In this document: in pieces, positions 23,692 through 32,909 of the stretch
Numbering within the stretch: position 1 is the stretch's first letter
Layout of the letters: each line of letters starts with the position of its first letter
Assembly: GCA_040902305.1 (NCBI GenBank)
Contig: JBBDXN010000040.1
Coordinates: 62,001 to 126,000 of the forward strand
Source: CAMLFJ01 sp040902305
GTDB lineage: Bacteria > Methylomirabilota > Methylomirabilia > Rokubacteriales > CSP1-6
Reading direction: 5' to 3'
Length of the DNA stretch: 64,000 nt
Program-made: the position numbers and the translations under genes
Notes under the pieces: model-generated
Database searches by the model: none
Seen by the model: only the letters and a program-made list of their open reading frames with translations
What the model was told of the DNA's origin: nothing

Positions 23692-24585
23692 ATGAGCGCC
23701 ACCACCGAGCGCCGCGCCTGGATCCTAGGCACCACCGCCCCCGCCCTGATCTTCCTCCTCGTGATCGCGTACCTCCCCATCGCCTACGCGGTCATGCTCA
23801 GCTTCTTCAAGAAGACCGCCTTCAACCCCACCATGAAATGGGTCGGCCTGGCCAACTACCGCTACATCCTCGAAGAGCCCGAGCTCTGGAACGCCTTCTG
23901 GCGCTCCGTGGTCTTCACGCTGGGCGCCGTCGCCCTCCAGCTCGCATGGGGCCTGGTCTCCGCGCTCCTGCTGAACCGCGCCTTCCGCGGCCTCAACTTC
24001 GTGCGCAGCCTCTTCGTCCTGCCGTACCTCCTCCCGTCCATCGTGGTGGCACTCAGCTTCCAGTGGCTGCTCTCGCAGGAGTACGGCGTCGTCAACCAGA
24101 TCCTGATGCAGACCGGCGTGGTCACGCGGCCGATCAACTTCTTCGGTGGTCTGGCCACCGCTATGTGGGCGGTCATCGGCATGGCGGGGTGGCAGTATGG
24201 CTCCTTCGCCACGCTGCTGATCCTGGCCCGGCTGCAGGCCATCAACCCGAAGCTCTACGAGGCCGCCGCCGTCTCCGGCGCCGGCACGCTCCGCGCCTTC
24301 TGGGACGTGACGCTGCCCAACCTGCGCACCACCCTGATCGTGATCGCACTGCTGCGCGGCATCTGGATGTTCAACAAGTTCGACTCGATCTGGCTGGTGA
24401 CCCACGGCGGCCCGCTCAAAGTCACCGAAACCCTACCGCTGTATGCTTATCGCCTGGCCTTCGAGGAGTTCGACTTCGGCCTGGCCGCGGCGGCCTGCAG
24501 CGTGATGTTCGTGGTGCTGCTGGTGGGTGCGGTGCTCTACTTCAAGCTGTTCGACCCCACCAAGGAGATCGAGGTGGGGCGGTGA
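23692..24585 (+). CDS. ABC transporter permease (MalF/UgpA-like)
   Basis: 297 aa with six predicted TM helices: ALIFLLVIAYLPIAYAVMLS near 20, FTLGAVALQLAWGLVSALLL near 80, then further hydrophobic segments to the C-terminus. The binding-protein-dependent EAA loop is YEAAAVSGAGTLRAFWDVTLP (about 190-210), which contacts the ATPase. It is the first permease of a sugar-type importer. The start ATG 23692 lies 11 nt after the palindrome, and its stop overlaps the second permease start (GTGA). Confidence 0.9.
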   Translation: MSATTERRAWILGTTAPALIFLLVIAYLPIAYAVMLSFFKKTAFNPTMKWVGLANYRYILEEPELWNAFWRSVVFTLGAVALQLAWGLVSALLLNRAFRGLNFVRSLFVLPYLLPSIVVALSFQWLLSQEYGVVNQILMQTGVVTRPINFFGGLATAMWAVIGMAGWQYGSFATLLILARLQAINPKLYEAAAVSGAGTLRAFWDVTLPNLRTTLIVIALLRGIWMFNKFDSIWLVTHGGPLKVTETLPLYAYRLAFEEFDFGLAAAACSVMFVVLLVGAVLYFKLFDPTKEIEVGR

Positions 24586-25397
24586 GCCGGCTCCAGGTCT
24601 ACGGACCGCTCGCCCTGCTGCTGGTGGTGCTGGTGCTCGTGGCCTTCCCGTTCTACTGGATGGTGCTCACGTCCTTCACGCCGAGGGAGGCGCTCTTCAA
24701 GCCGCCCTACCGGTTCTTCCGTCTCGACTTCTCGCTGGGCAACTACCGCGAGCTGCTCTTCGCCACCGAGTTCGTCCGCTACTTCGCCAATAGCCTGATC
24801 GCGGCGGTGGGCGCCATCGTGCTGAACGTGGTCGCGGCCACCCTGGCCGGCTACGGCCTCACGCGCTTCGCCTTCCCGGGCAAGAAGACCTTCGCCTTCG
24901 GCACGCTCTTCTCCTACATGTTCCCGCCCATGCTGATGGCCATCCCGCTCTACATCCTCTTCTCCGCGCTCCAGATGCGGAACACCTACACCGGCCTGAT
25001 CCTGGCCCACATGGCCATCAGCCTGCCGCTCAACATCTGGCTCATGTGGCAGTACTTCCAGATCGTGCCCGTCTCGCTGGAGGAGGCCGCGTGGACCTCG
25101 GGCGCGAGCCGCCTGGCCGCCCTGCGCCAGGTGTGCCTGCCCTCGGCGCGGCCCGGCATCCTGTCGGTGGCCATCTTCTCCTTTGCGCTCTCCTGGAACG
25201 ACTTCACCTTCGCGTTTCTCCTGCAGACGGACCGGAAGATGTTCACGCTGCCCGTCGGCCTCGCCAACTTCGTGGAGCAGACCGGCGTGCACTGGGGCAT
25301 GGTGATGGCCGCCGCGGTGCTGGTCTCGGTGCCCACGTTCCTGCTCGTGTTCTTTCTGCAGCGCTACCTGCTGAGCGGCCTGCGGACGGCGGGGTAG
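24582..25397 (+). CDS. ABC transporter permease (MalG/UgpE-like)
   Basis: 271 aa with six hydrophobic segments, from LALLLVVLVLVAFPFYWMVL at the N-terminus through to TFLLVFFLQRYLLSGL at the C-terminus. The EAA-type coupling loop is LEEAAWTSGASRLAALRQVC (about 165-184). This is the second half of the heterodimeric channel. GTG 24582 overlaps the preceding TGA (GTGA). The downstream ATPase starts 3 nt after the stop. The pair, binding protein and ATPase form a full CUT1-type importer. Confidence 0.9.
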   Translation: MSRLQVYGPLALLLVVLVLVAFPFYWMVLTSFTPREALFKPPYRFFRLDFSLGNYRELLFATEFVRYFANSLIAAVGAIVLNVVAATLAGYGLTRFAFPGKKTFAFGTLFSYMFPPMLMAIPLYILFSALQMRNTYTGLILAHMAISLPLNIWLMWQYFQIVPVSLEEAAWTSGASRLAALRQVCLPSARPGILSVAIFSFALSWNDFTFAFLLQTDRKMFTLPVGLANFVEQTGVHWGMVMAAAVLVSVPTFLLVFFLQRYLLSGLRTAG

Positions 25398-25400
25398 GGG

Positions 25401-26516
<1,116 letters not shown>

Positions 26517-26588
26517 GTACAGTGGACATATGAAGGCCGACCCCGGCCAAAGGCCTAGAAGTAAGATGTCTACGACGGCCACGGAGAG

Positions 26589-26825
26589 ATGGCAGAGAAG
26601 CAGCCCGAGTCAATGCGAGAAACAGAGCGACGGCTCCTTCTTGAGCTCGGAGAGCGGTCACGCTGCCCGTTTTGCGGACAGCACGTCAAGCGAGAGGCAC
26701 GTATTGGTACTGGGGTTAAGAGTTCCGGGGTGTTCTGTAGCCTCAACTGTTTTGCCGAGTACAATGTTCTGGAACTCTCGGACCGCATATCACGGGTACA
26801 GACGTATCTTGCAGCAGATACCTGA
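26589..26825 (+). CDS. Small zinc-ribbon-like protein
   Basis: A 78-aa product from ATG 26589 (AGAG upstream). It carries two cysteine knuckles, CPFCGQ (about 26-31) and FCSLNCF (about 49-55), spaced as in zinc-ribbon or FYVE-like treble-clef folds, followed by a helical tail. It is the first gene of the lower-G+C island and runs in the same direction as the deaminase-like gene. It might be a DNA- or protein-binding accessory. A longer open frame in another phase (26443-26865) covers the same stretch but lacks recognisable features. Confidence 0.5.
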   Translation: MAEKQPESMRETERRLLLELGERSRCPFCGQHVKREARIGTGVKSSGVFCSLNCFAEYNVLELSDRISRVQTYLAADT

Positions 26826-26871
26826 AATTAAATGTCGCATTGTGACAGACTCGACCCTACACTAGCGAGCG

Positions 26872-28035
26872 ATGGATAGGACAATCCCACTTTTTCCTGA
26901 ACTTGCTGAGGAATCTGGCGATGCCTCGACGAAAGGTATTTTTCCGTCTCAGATGATTCGGGACCTCGTGAAACGTGAGCACATCCGCTCAAGTGCGTCT
27001 GCGCCGATCCACGAATCTCAGATTCAGCCAGCAAGCCTCGACCTAAGATTGGGCCCCGTCGCTTACCGAGTCCGTGCCTCATTCCTGCCCGGGCCCACAG
27101 CAAAGGTCTTGCATAAAGTCAGAGATTTCTTGATGAGTGAGATCGACCTGACGCGACCAACTGTCTTTGAGCGCGGTTGCGTCTATATCGTTCCACTTCT
27201 GGAGGAGCTAGCACTTCCCTCCGACACCTCCGCGAAGGGCAATCCGAAGAGCACGACTGGACGATTGGATGTGTTCACTCGACTTATCACTGACAACGGC
27301 AAGGAGTTCGAGAGGATTCCTGAGGGCTACACTGGTCAGGTGTTTGCGGAGGTCGTGCCAAGGACTTTTGCGATCCGCGTGCAGCAGGGGCTAGCGTTGG
27401 GACAGATCCGGTTCGTTCGAGGGAGTGCGGCGTCAGCCGACACGAAACTGAGAAAGTTGGATCGAGAGGAACGGCTAGCATACGAGCCGGACGATAGGCC
27501 CTCGAAGGTGAAGATTGATGATGGTCTTCTTGTCTCACTCAACTTGAGGCCTAGCGAAGGGTCGGCTGTAGTCGGCTATCGCGCGAAAAAGAACGCTCCA
27601 CTGGTCGACCTTGAGAAGATCGATTACTACGATCCGGACGAGTTCTGGGAGCCAGTAAAGGCTCCGGCAAGTGGGGGCATTATTCTCAACCCCGGAGACT
27701 TCTACATTCTCGGTTCGCGGGAGAGGCTACGTGTGCCTCCGAATTTCGCAGCCGAGATGGTTGCTATGGATACGTCATTGGGGGAGTTCCGGATCCATTA
27801 CGCCGGGTTCTTTGACCCGGGATTTGGGTACGGGATGGAGGACTCTAAGGGCACGCCGGCCGTACTTGAGGTCCGAGCTCACGAGGTTCCGTTTGTCATG
27901 GAGGATGGGCAGTTGGTAGGCCGCCTAGCCTACAGTCCACTTCTCGCCAAGCCGGACAAATTGTATGGAGCCGAGATCGGCTCTACGTATCAACGCCAAG
28001 TTCTGGCTCTGAGCAAGCACTTTAAGCGCTGGTAG
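26872..28035 (+). CDS. 2'-deoxycytidine 5'-triphosphate deaminase-like protein (bacterial Dcd, long form)
   Basis: 387 aa, the length of the bimodular bacterial dCTP deaminase family (two dUTPase-like folds in one chain). Recognisable blocks are IQPASLDLRLG (about 51-61), GRLDVFTRLITDNG, GIILNPGDFYILGSRERLRVP and FDPGFGYG (about 313-320). Related enzymes convert dCTP to dUTP; homologues also occur in phage defence, where dCTP is depleted. The gene lies in an island of lower G+C with nucleoside-acting genes on the other strand, so a role outside housekeeping pyrimidine synthesis is plausible. The catalytic residues are not proven by eye. Confidence 0.8.
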   Translation: MDRTIPLFPELAEESGDASTKGIFPSQMIRDLVKREHIRSSASAPIHESQIQPASLDLRLGPVAYRVRASFLPGPTAKVLHKVRDFLMSEIDLTRPTVFERGCVYIVPLLEELALPSDTSAKGNPKSTTGRLDVFTRLITDNGKEFERIPEGYTGQVFAEVVPRTFAIRVQQGLALGQIRFVRGSAASADTKLRKLDREERLAYEPDDRPSKVKIDDGLLVSLNLRPSEGSAVVGYRAKKNAPLVDLEKIDYYDPDEFWEPVKAPASGGIILNPGDFYILGSRERLRVPPNFAAEMVAMDTSLGEFRIHYAGFFDPGFGYGMEDSKGTPAVLEVRAHEVPFVMEDGQLVGRLAYSPLLAKPDKLYGAEIGSTYQRQVLALSKHFKRW

Positions 28036-28049
28036 AATGTGCCGGGTCG

Positions 28050-28493
28050 TCAGCGGGATCCGTTCTTCCTGCCCATCACTAGGCGGGTGAGTTCGGAAAT
28101 TGTTCTCTGGCTGATGTATACGAAGCTTTGAGGTGCTGTTGGGTTGACTTCGGACAGGTCTAGCGGGTTGGGGAGCCTAAACACTCGACCAACCTCGATC
28201 GCTACGCCTGTCCGACTTTGCTTGTAGTAGGCTGAGAAGGCGTTGCGAGCGATACCCCCTCGTCGTTTGTAGCGATTCCAAAGGTTCTCTGGAGTGTCTT
28301 CACGTAGGCGGGATACTTCGAAGAATCCTAGTATCTGCTTCACCGGGCCGGTCGCGTAGATTACGACGTGGGTGACTGTCTCAGCGAATCGTCTTTTTCT
28401 GAACTCGACGCGCTTGCGACCCTCAAGTATCAAGTGCGCGAATTCTGGGTGAAGTGACATCAGGGCCGCGACCCGACTAGTTCCCGAAGCCAT
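28050..28493 (-). CDS. ASCH-domain protein
   Basis: A 147-aa PUA-like domain with the ASCH core AALMSLHPEFAHLILEGRKR and the signature GRKRVEFRKRRF (the G.K..E.R motif), then THVVIYATGPVKQILGFFEV. ASCH domains bind RNA or modified nucleotides and some hydrolyse modified nucleosides such as N4-acetylcytidine. ATG 28493 overlaps the 3' end of the preceding minus-strand gene by 34 nt. It is the last gene of the minus-strand unit starting at 32210 and converges with the dCTP-deaminase-like gene. Confidence 0.75.
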   Translation of the reverse strand: MASGTSRVAALMSLHPEFAHLILEGRKRVEFRKRRFAETVTHVVIYATGPVKQILGFFEVSRLREDTPENLWNRYKRRGGIARNAFSAYYKQSRTGVAIEVGRVFRLPNPLDLSEVNPTAPQSFVYISQRTISELTRLVMGRKNGSR

Positions 28494-28735
28494 TCGGTTC
28501 CCTCCTGACGGGTACGAACGATCGAACGCGGGGGTGCCGTGATGAGGCCACGGGAGATGAGCTCCTTTAGGGGAATGGGTCGACTCAATGTCTTGGCATG
28601 CCGGAACAGGATTGCGAGTACGGGGCGGGCACACATCCGGTCAATGTCATTGAACGTGTATACGGTTCGCCGACCGACAAAGCGGGCGATTTGCTCGGGG
28701 CGAGCGGAAACGAGCGTCTCTTCCCACGATGCCGA
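28460..28735 (-). pseudogene. C-terminal part of the PIN-GNAT protein, displaced by a one-base frameshift
   Basis: In the -1 related frame the sequence reads EETLVSARPEQIARFVGRR, TVYTFNDIDRMC and ARPVLAILFRHAKTLSRPIP before TGA at 28460. It is the natural continuation of the 28647-29936 frame: removing one G from the GGG run at 28723-28725 (CCC on the plus strand) turns CVGIVGRDA into CVGIVEETL and joins both parts. It is a genuine break or a sequencing error in a homopolymer. Confidence 0.65.
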
Positions 28736-29936
28736 CACACTGAATAGTTCGATAGTCGGTAGAGCGGTAGAAGAGCAGGATGGTTCCTGGTCTCACCTGC
28801 CTTATAGCTGCATTGCAGAGGTATGCCTTGCGAATGCTATTGCCAAACGCCTGTTGGCCTGCCAGGAGGCTTTGCTGTTCCTGTACGTCAGGGAAGAGGA
28901 GCTGATGATACTGAGGCCTGATGGGGACGACCATGCAATCTGCTCGCATTGCCTTTAGATGACCGGGACCAAAGCGGATGTGAAACTCTAGATTAGACAA
29001 AGTGTCGAATTCGTTGCGCGAGAAAGAGAAGGACTTCGTCAGGATTATTTCGCCATAGGCAGTGACACTGTCGAGTCTCTCGAAACCGAAGTCCTCAAAG
29101 AGTCTGACGAGATCGCTGTACTTGTCGAATACGGTGACGTAGGAGACGGGGTAGTCGTTGACAAGAATGTAGGAGAAGACACTCTTTAGTAGAAGTTCCC
29201 CAAAGCTGTAGCCTCGGTATCTATCAGAGACCTTGAAACTGCATATCTTCAGCTTCTTACTGTTGTGATCCGTGGAGTTGTGGCTCTCGTGTTTGACAAT
29301 GCAAAAGGCGGCAATGGAGCCGTCCGACGCGTCGATCACCCATGCAGTGCGGTGCTCTCGGCGACACTTCTGCAGCCAGTTGTCGAAATGGGGGTAGTCG
29401 TGTCGAAAGGAAGAGAAGATCGCGTCTGACTCGTCGAGCTGATGGGCGAGTACTTTCCGAACCGCTGGAGGGGGTGATGGGGTTCTGGGGAAAAGGCGTC
29501 GCACTGCACCGATCGACTCGGCGAGACTCAGAACACGACCGTCCAGGCCGACACGAGCAGCTGCCTTCAATAGACCTCGGTCCTCGGTGACAAGGAAATC
29601 GACGGTATCGCCGTCGATAGCGGCGAGCAACAAGTGATCTACCTCGTCATGGCTCCCTGGTGTAGGCGTGCCCAACGTGACCGAAATCCTGGATGACACC
29701 CGGGGAGGAGCAGGCAGCGAGAGATATTTTGCGAGGAGGACTTTGCGAAGGTCTCGACGAGCGACGTTCTTATCCTTCGCTAGCTCGTTAACCGATGCCG
29801 GATGGACATAGACTTGGTGAGCGCCCTCCTCAAGTGATCCGAGTAGCGCGACGGCCATAGCTGTGCTTGGTTCAACGTGCGCATGGCCTGTTGGTTCAGC
29901 CTGAATCAGGATGTTGGTATCAAAGAGGAATTTCAT
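28647..29936 (-). CDS. PIN-domain + GNAT acetyltransferase + PUA-like fusion (frameshifted near the C-terminus)
   Basis: The open frame encodes 429 aa. Residues about 1-150 form a PIN nuclease domain with acidic positions FDTNIL, NELAKD, HDEVDHLLLAAI and VTEDRGL. Residues about 165-310 are a GNAT acetyltransferase (AWVIDASDGSIAAFCIV, RYRGYSFGELLLKSVFSY, acetyl-CoA loop, FGFERL). Residues about 330-415 resemble an EVE/ASCH-like segment (MVVPIRPQYHQLLFP, GTILLFYRS). After CVGIV the frame goes off into non-conserved RDARFRSPRANRP; the true C-terminus is in the next frame down to 28460. Combined length would be about 490 aa. PIN plus GNAT suggests a toxin-like RNA nuclease/acetyltransferase. Confidence 0.7.
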   Translation of the reverse strand: MKFLFDTNILIQAEPTGHAHVEPSTAMAVALLGSLEEGAHQVYVHPASVNELAKDKNVARRDLRKVLLAKYLSLPAPPRVSSRISVTLGTPTPGSHDEVDHLLLAAIDGDTVDFLVTEDRGLLKAAARVGLDGRVLSLAESIGAVRRLFPRTPSPPPAVRKVLAHQLDESDAIFSSFRHDYPHFDNWLQKCRREHRTAWVIDASDGSIAAFCIVKHESHNSTDHNSKKLKICSFKVSDRYRGYSFGELLLKSVFSYILVNDYPVSYVTVFDKYSDLVRLFEDFGFERLDSVTAYGEIILTKSFSFSRNEFDTLSNLEFHIRFGPGHLKAMRADCMVVPIRPQYHQLLFPDVQEQQSLLAGQQAFGNSIRKAYLCNAAIRQVRPGTILLFYRSTDYRTIQCVGIVGRDARFRSPRANRPLCRSANRIHVQ

Positions 29937-30032
29937 TCAGTAGGCTGGGTGTGTGCGGCGCGCCAGCGTGTGGCGAGTGCTACTCGACATTCGTGTATTC
30001 AGGGAGGGTTATAGAACGAGAGGAGGAAGTTG

Positions 30033-30791
30033 CTACTCGGCCGGCCATGCGGTTGCACTTTGCCAAGGATTGTCGAGTTCTTCTTTGAAGTCGAGGAACC
30101 ATTGTTGGTCGGACGGACGTACGATAAAGACTGGGTTCGGTTCTGAGGCTGCGCGCTTCTTGAATGAATAATGCTGAACAACAATGCGTGTGGCGGCCGT
30201 GAGGTCATCGCCGTCGATCATTGTTGCACCGAAGGCCAGTGGATCATCGATCACCCGTATTTCGAGGGCGCCACGGGTTCGCCGCCTAAGATCCCGAAAT
30301 GCCGTGATGCTTGCGAGGATGTGATTGCGTCTCTGTTCTAGTCCATGTTCTTGATATGCGCGACGGTCAGCGATTCTGATTGACGAGTCGGACCTCGGAT
30401 CGACAACCAACACTCTAAGGCGCCCGCCATTCGTGAGAAAGCCCTCAAGGGGCGTGTAGGCATTCCGAAGGGTTCGATCGAGCGACACGCCGACTAGGAA
30501 TAGGTCGCGAGCAACCTTGATGCTGTCGATGACGTCTGTCGGGGTTCTGTCCATGAAGATTGAGGGAAGCCCCGATCGATTGGCGTTCAGAGCTCCGACG
30601 TCACGCCGAAGGCGGATCATAGAGAACGCAAATGCTGCCAGGGTGGCGGCGAAGAGTGCGAATGTCCAGTTCTGTTCCCAGAGGTCGTAGACGAAGAGGA
30701 GGAGCGAGCAGCCCGAGAGTGTAAGGAGATCGGCGTCCTTGTGCGTAACGAACCCGACAATTCGGTGAACAACGCGATCAGCGCCAGTCAT
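30033..30791 (-). CDS. Two-TM membrane protein with PLD-like (DUF5919-type) domain
   Basis: 252 aa. The N-terminus has two adjacent TM helices (LLTLSGCSLLLFVYDLW and WTFALFAATLAAFAFSMI, about 23-60). A soluble domain follows with SIKVARDLFLVGVSLDRTLR, GGRLRVLVVDPRS and MIDGDDLTAATRIVVQHYS, a pattern seen in phospholipase-D-fold or DUF5919-like domains, though without a clear HKD motif. Membrane proteins of this build serve as effectors in some signal-dependent defence systems; that role is inference here. ATG 30791 lies within the last 14 nt of the deoxyribosyltransferase-like gene, so expression is coupled. Confidence 0.55.
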   Translation of the reverse strand: MTGADRVVHRIVGFVTHKDADLLTLSGCSLLLFVYDLWEQNWTFALFAATLAAFAFSMIRLRRDVGALNANRSGLPSIFMDRTPTDVIDSIKVARDLFLVGVSLDRTLRNAYTPLEGFLTNGGRLRVLVVDPRSDSSIRIADRRAYQEHGLEQRRNHILASITAFRDLRRRTRGALEIRVIDDPLAFGATMIDGDDLTAATRIVVQHYSFKKRAASEPNPVFIVRPSDQQWFLDFKEELDNPWQSATAWPAE

Positions 30792-31284
30792 TCGAGGCGC
30801 CTGGAAGAGGAGGCTGAGGTGGGCGGGTCTTTAGTGCCCGATCCTGAACCAGTTGAATGACGCTCTGCAGTAGCGTGTCGATGGCGTCGACCGCCGCAGA
30901 ACGAGATTTGTTGGCGATCACGAGGCGGCTCGAGAATTCGAGCATGATATTGACGGGACCGTGTTCTGCAGAGCGGTAGTCAGTTCGAAGCAGCAACCGC
31001 AGCTTGCCGCGGGCGTACGCGTATCCAAGCTCCCATGCCGTTCCTGAGTCGACGTCGGCGCCATCGACAAGGCCGATGACTAGGTCCGCGTCATCAATGC
31101 CATCAACGCATTGCCGGAAGATGATGTCGGCCGGAGGCCTATCGCCAGTGCTTGTACGGATGTCTTGGGGTAGGAATACCGTGAAGCCATGTTCGGCCAG
31201 CCGCTGAGCTACCTGGGAGTTTCGTTGGCGTTCGAAGGGCGAGAAAAGACTGGCAGCGAGGTAGATCCGAAGATCCGAAATCAA
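30778..31284 (-). CDS. Nucleoside 2-deoxyribosyltransferase-like protein
   Basis: 168 aa with a PF05014 Rossmann-like fold: RIYLAASLFSPFERQRNSQV at the N-terminus, the conserved DADLVIGLVDGADVDSGTAW (nucleophile region) and ELGYAYARGKLRLLLRTD. Classical members transfer 2-deoxyribose between bases; related domains also hydrolyse nucleotides or act as TIR-like sensors. It starts at a TTG whose TTGA overlaps the kinase stop, and ends 14 nt into the membrane protein gene. Substrate is unknown; the neighbours suggest nucleosides or a nucleotide signal. Confidence 0.8.
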   Translation of the reverse strand: MISDLRIYLAASLFSPFERQRNSQVAQRLAEHGFTVFLPQDIRTSTGDRPPADIIFRQCVDGIDDADLVIGLVDGADVDSGTAWELGYAYARGKLRLLLRTDYRSAEHGPVNIMLEFSSRLVIANKSRSAAVDAIDTLLQSVIQLVQDRALKTRPPQPPLPGASNDWR

Positions 31285-32210
31285 AGAGAGATCTCCGATA
31301 CGGCTCGGAGGTCGGGATATGATTCCTCTGATTGAGCTGCCAGCGCACCAAGCCTCATTCCGAGGGCAACCCCGTCATGAATATCAGCGCCCACGAGCAC
31401 GCTCCAGAGGATGCCGACGGCGAATGAGTCGCCAGCTCCCACGGGAGAACGAAGGGCGTCAACTTGAACGTGAATGGCTGGGTGCGCCACACTAGCTGTG
31501 GCGCCGCGAGTAAAGACCTGTGCGCCGTTTCGGCCGGCCGTGACGATGAGGTGTTGAAGGGAGCGCGAATGGTCGAAGATGTTTGGAGGCGTCAGTCCGG
31601 ATACTCTAGTCACCTCGGTTACCTCGTGGCGGTTGCCTATGATTATGGTGCAGCGGTCGAGCATCAGAGCGAGGTAAGCGGCGTCTTCTTCCAGACGGAT
31701 ACCGAGGTTGTGTAGGACGGGAACGCCCTCGGCGAGGGACGAGAAGAGCTCTCGGTTGAAGCTCAAGTCGTTCGTCGAGAAGTAGGTTGCCTGGGCGCCA
31801 GCAACCAGGACGTGCTGGGATGCGATAGGGTGCCAATCCAACGCGGGGCGATACGCCACCGCCGCTGTAGTGCCCAGGTCGGGACGGACGAAAGCGACAT
31901 ACCGCGTGACGCCCAGGTTGCTGGTGTCCCATTTCACTCCGGATGTGCCCACGCGATTGGCTGATAGGAAGTCGGTGAAGGTTGTCCTTCGATCATCGCC
32001 GACGACAGTACATAATTCCGCCCTGATTCCAAGAGCTCCGGCGACTAGAGCGGGGACCACACCTCGACCGCCAAGGCATGAGACGATCTTGTGAGCCGAA
32101 GAGACCTGGTCATCGCTCGGGAGGCGCTTCACGAAGAAGGCCGAATCCTCGGTGGCATTTCCCACGAAGGCGACTGGACCGATGGTTCCGAGGGCGGCGC
32201 GCACTAGCAT
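31281..32210 (-). CDS. PfkB-family kinase
   Basis: 309 aa from ATG 32210 (the open frame extends to GTG 32285). Ribokinase/PfkB fold: N-terminal FVGNATEDSAFFVKRLP, sugar-binding GGRGVVPALVAGALG, and the C-terminal motif PVGAGDSFAVGILW containing the catalytic Asp and anion hole. It phosphorylates a sugar, nucleoside or related alcohol with ATP. It is the first gene of the five-gene minus-strand unit with deoxyribosyltransferase-like, membrane, PIN-GNAT and ASCH genes, with 4-nt overlap to the next. A nucleoside substrate fits the context but is inference. Confidence 0.8.
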   Translation of the reverse strand: MLVRAALGTIGPVAFVGNATEDSAFFVKRLPSDDQVSSAHKIVSCLGGRGVVPALVAGALGIRAELCTVVGDDRRTTFTDFLSANRVGTSGVKWDTSNLGVTRYVAFVRPDLGTTAAVAYRPALDWHPIASQHVLVAGAQATYFSTNDLSFNRELFSSLAEGVPVLHNLGIRLEEDAAYLALMLDRCTIIIGNRHEVTEVTRVSGLTPPNIFDHSRSLQHLIVTAGRNGAQVFTRGATASVAHPAIHVQVDALRSPVGAGDSFAVGILWSVLVGADIHDGVALGMRLGALAAQSEESYPDLRAVSEISL

Positions 32211-32909
32211 CGGGCAGTCGGGACTGGGCCTCTCCGAGTCCGCGTTTGCAATGGGTCCGGAGGGCCGGAGTACGTTACGTCGCACACGTTTGCCCTGGCT
32301 GCGAGGGGCGCATCTAAGGTAAGTATGTTCGGTAGGGGATATGCCGGGTCAAGAAAAAGGTGTGCTTACAGCGAGGCGCGGAGGAGCACGCGGAGAGGGT
32401 GGCGCGGCTTCGGGCGAACGGTTGCGTTGAACTGCCCCCGTCGTACCCGGAACTAGCCAGAGGACCCGAGTAGGTAGATGGCACGTCCGACCTGGCGGGT
32501 CGCCGGATGGATGTTGTAAGTAGGTGCGGTTGCAGATCATCCGCTCCGCTCTGGTCCTTGCCATCTCCCTGTCTTGGCCTGACGGCCGCCCCAGTCTGGC
32601 GGGGCTGGATCGGTGCCCAGCCCAAGCTTCAGAGCCACCGGGCTTGCTCCCTCGCGGGAGACGACGCCCAGCTTGCCGAGGATGGCCGACACGTGGCAGT
32701 ACGCCGTCTTGGGCGAGATGTGCAGGTGGGAACAAACCCTTCCACCACAACACCGCGGTCATCCAGGGCGGCCTTGAGCCCCCACTCTGCTTCCCAACCT
32801 CGTCCTCGGCACGTACGTGCTAAAGTCGCCAAGCTGTGCCCGGGAGCCGCACGGCGCAAGGGCGCCAATCCCCCCGGGGCAGGGCACACAGGAGGTACGC
32901 GAGCGCGAA
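32211..32909. other. Gene-poor island edge
   Basis: About 700 bases between the kinase start and the LivH start without an intact gene. The G+C content returns to the local norm in this stretch. It holds a LuxR-type HTH remnant on the minus strand (32645-32728). It also holds a plus-strand frame ending at 32472 (CLQRGAEEHAERVARLRANG, then ELPPSYPELARGPE), which looks like a C-terminal scrap of an unidentified protein. No tRNA or attachment repeat was recognised. Confidence 0.5.
32645..32728 (-). pseudogene. LuxR-type helix-turn-helix remnant
   Basis: Minus strand reads HLHISPKTAYCHVSAILGKL then GVVSREGA, the recognition helix and following segment of a LuxR/GerE domain (usual form HISPKTVYTHVSNILGKLGV). 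Neither side continues with the rest of a regulator, so this is a fragment at the edge of the island. Confidence 0.45.

Noticed and set aside
32349..32762. 137-aa minus-strand ORF at the island edge
   Set aside because: It overlaps the LuxR remnant in another frame, is rich in Arg/Pro, and resembles no family.
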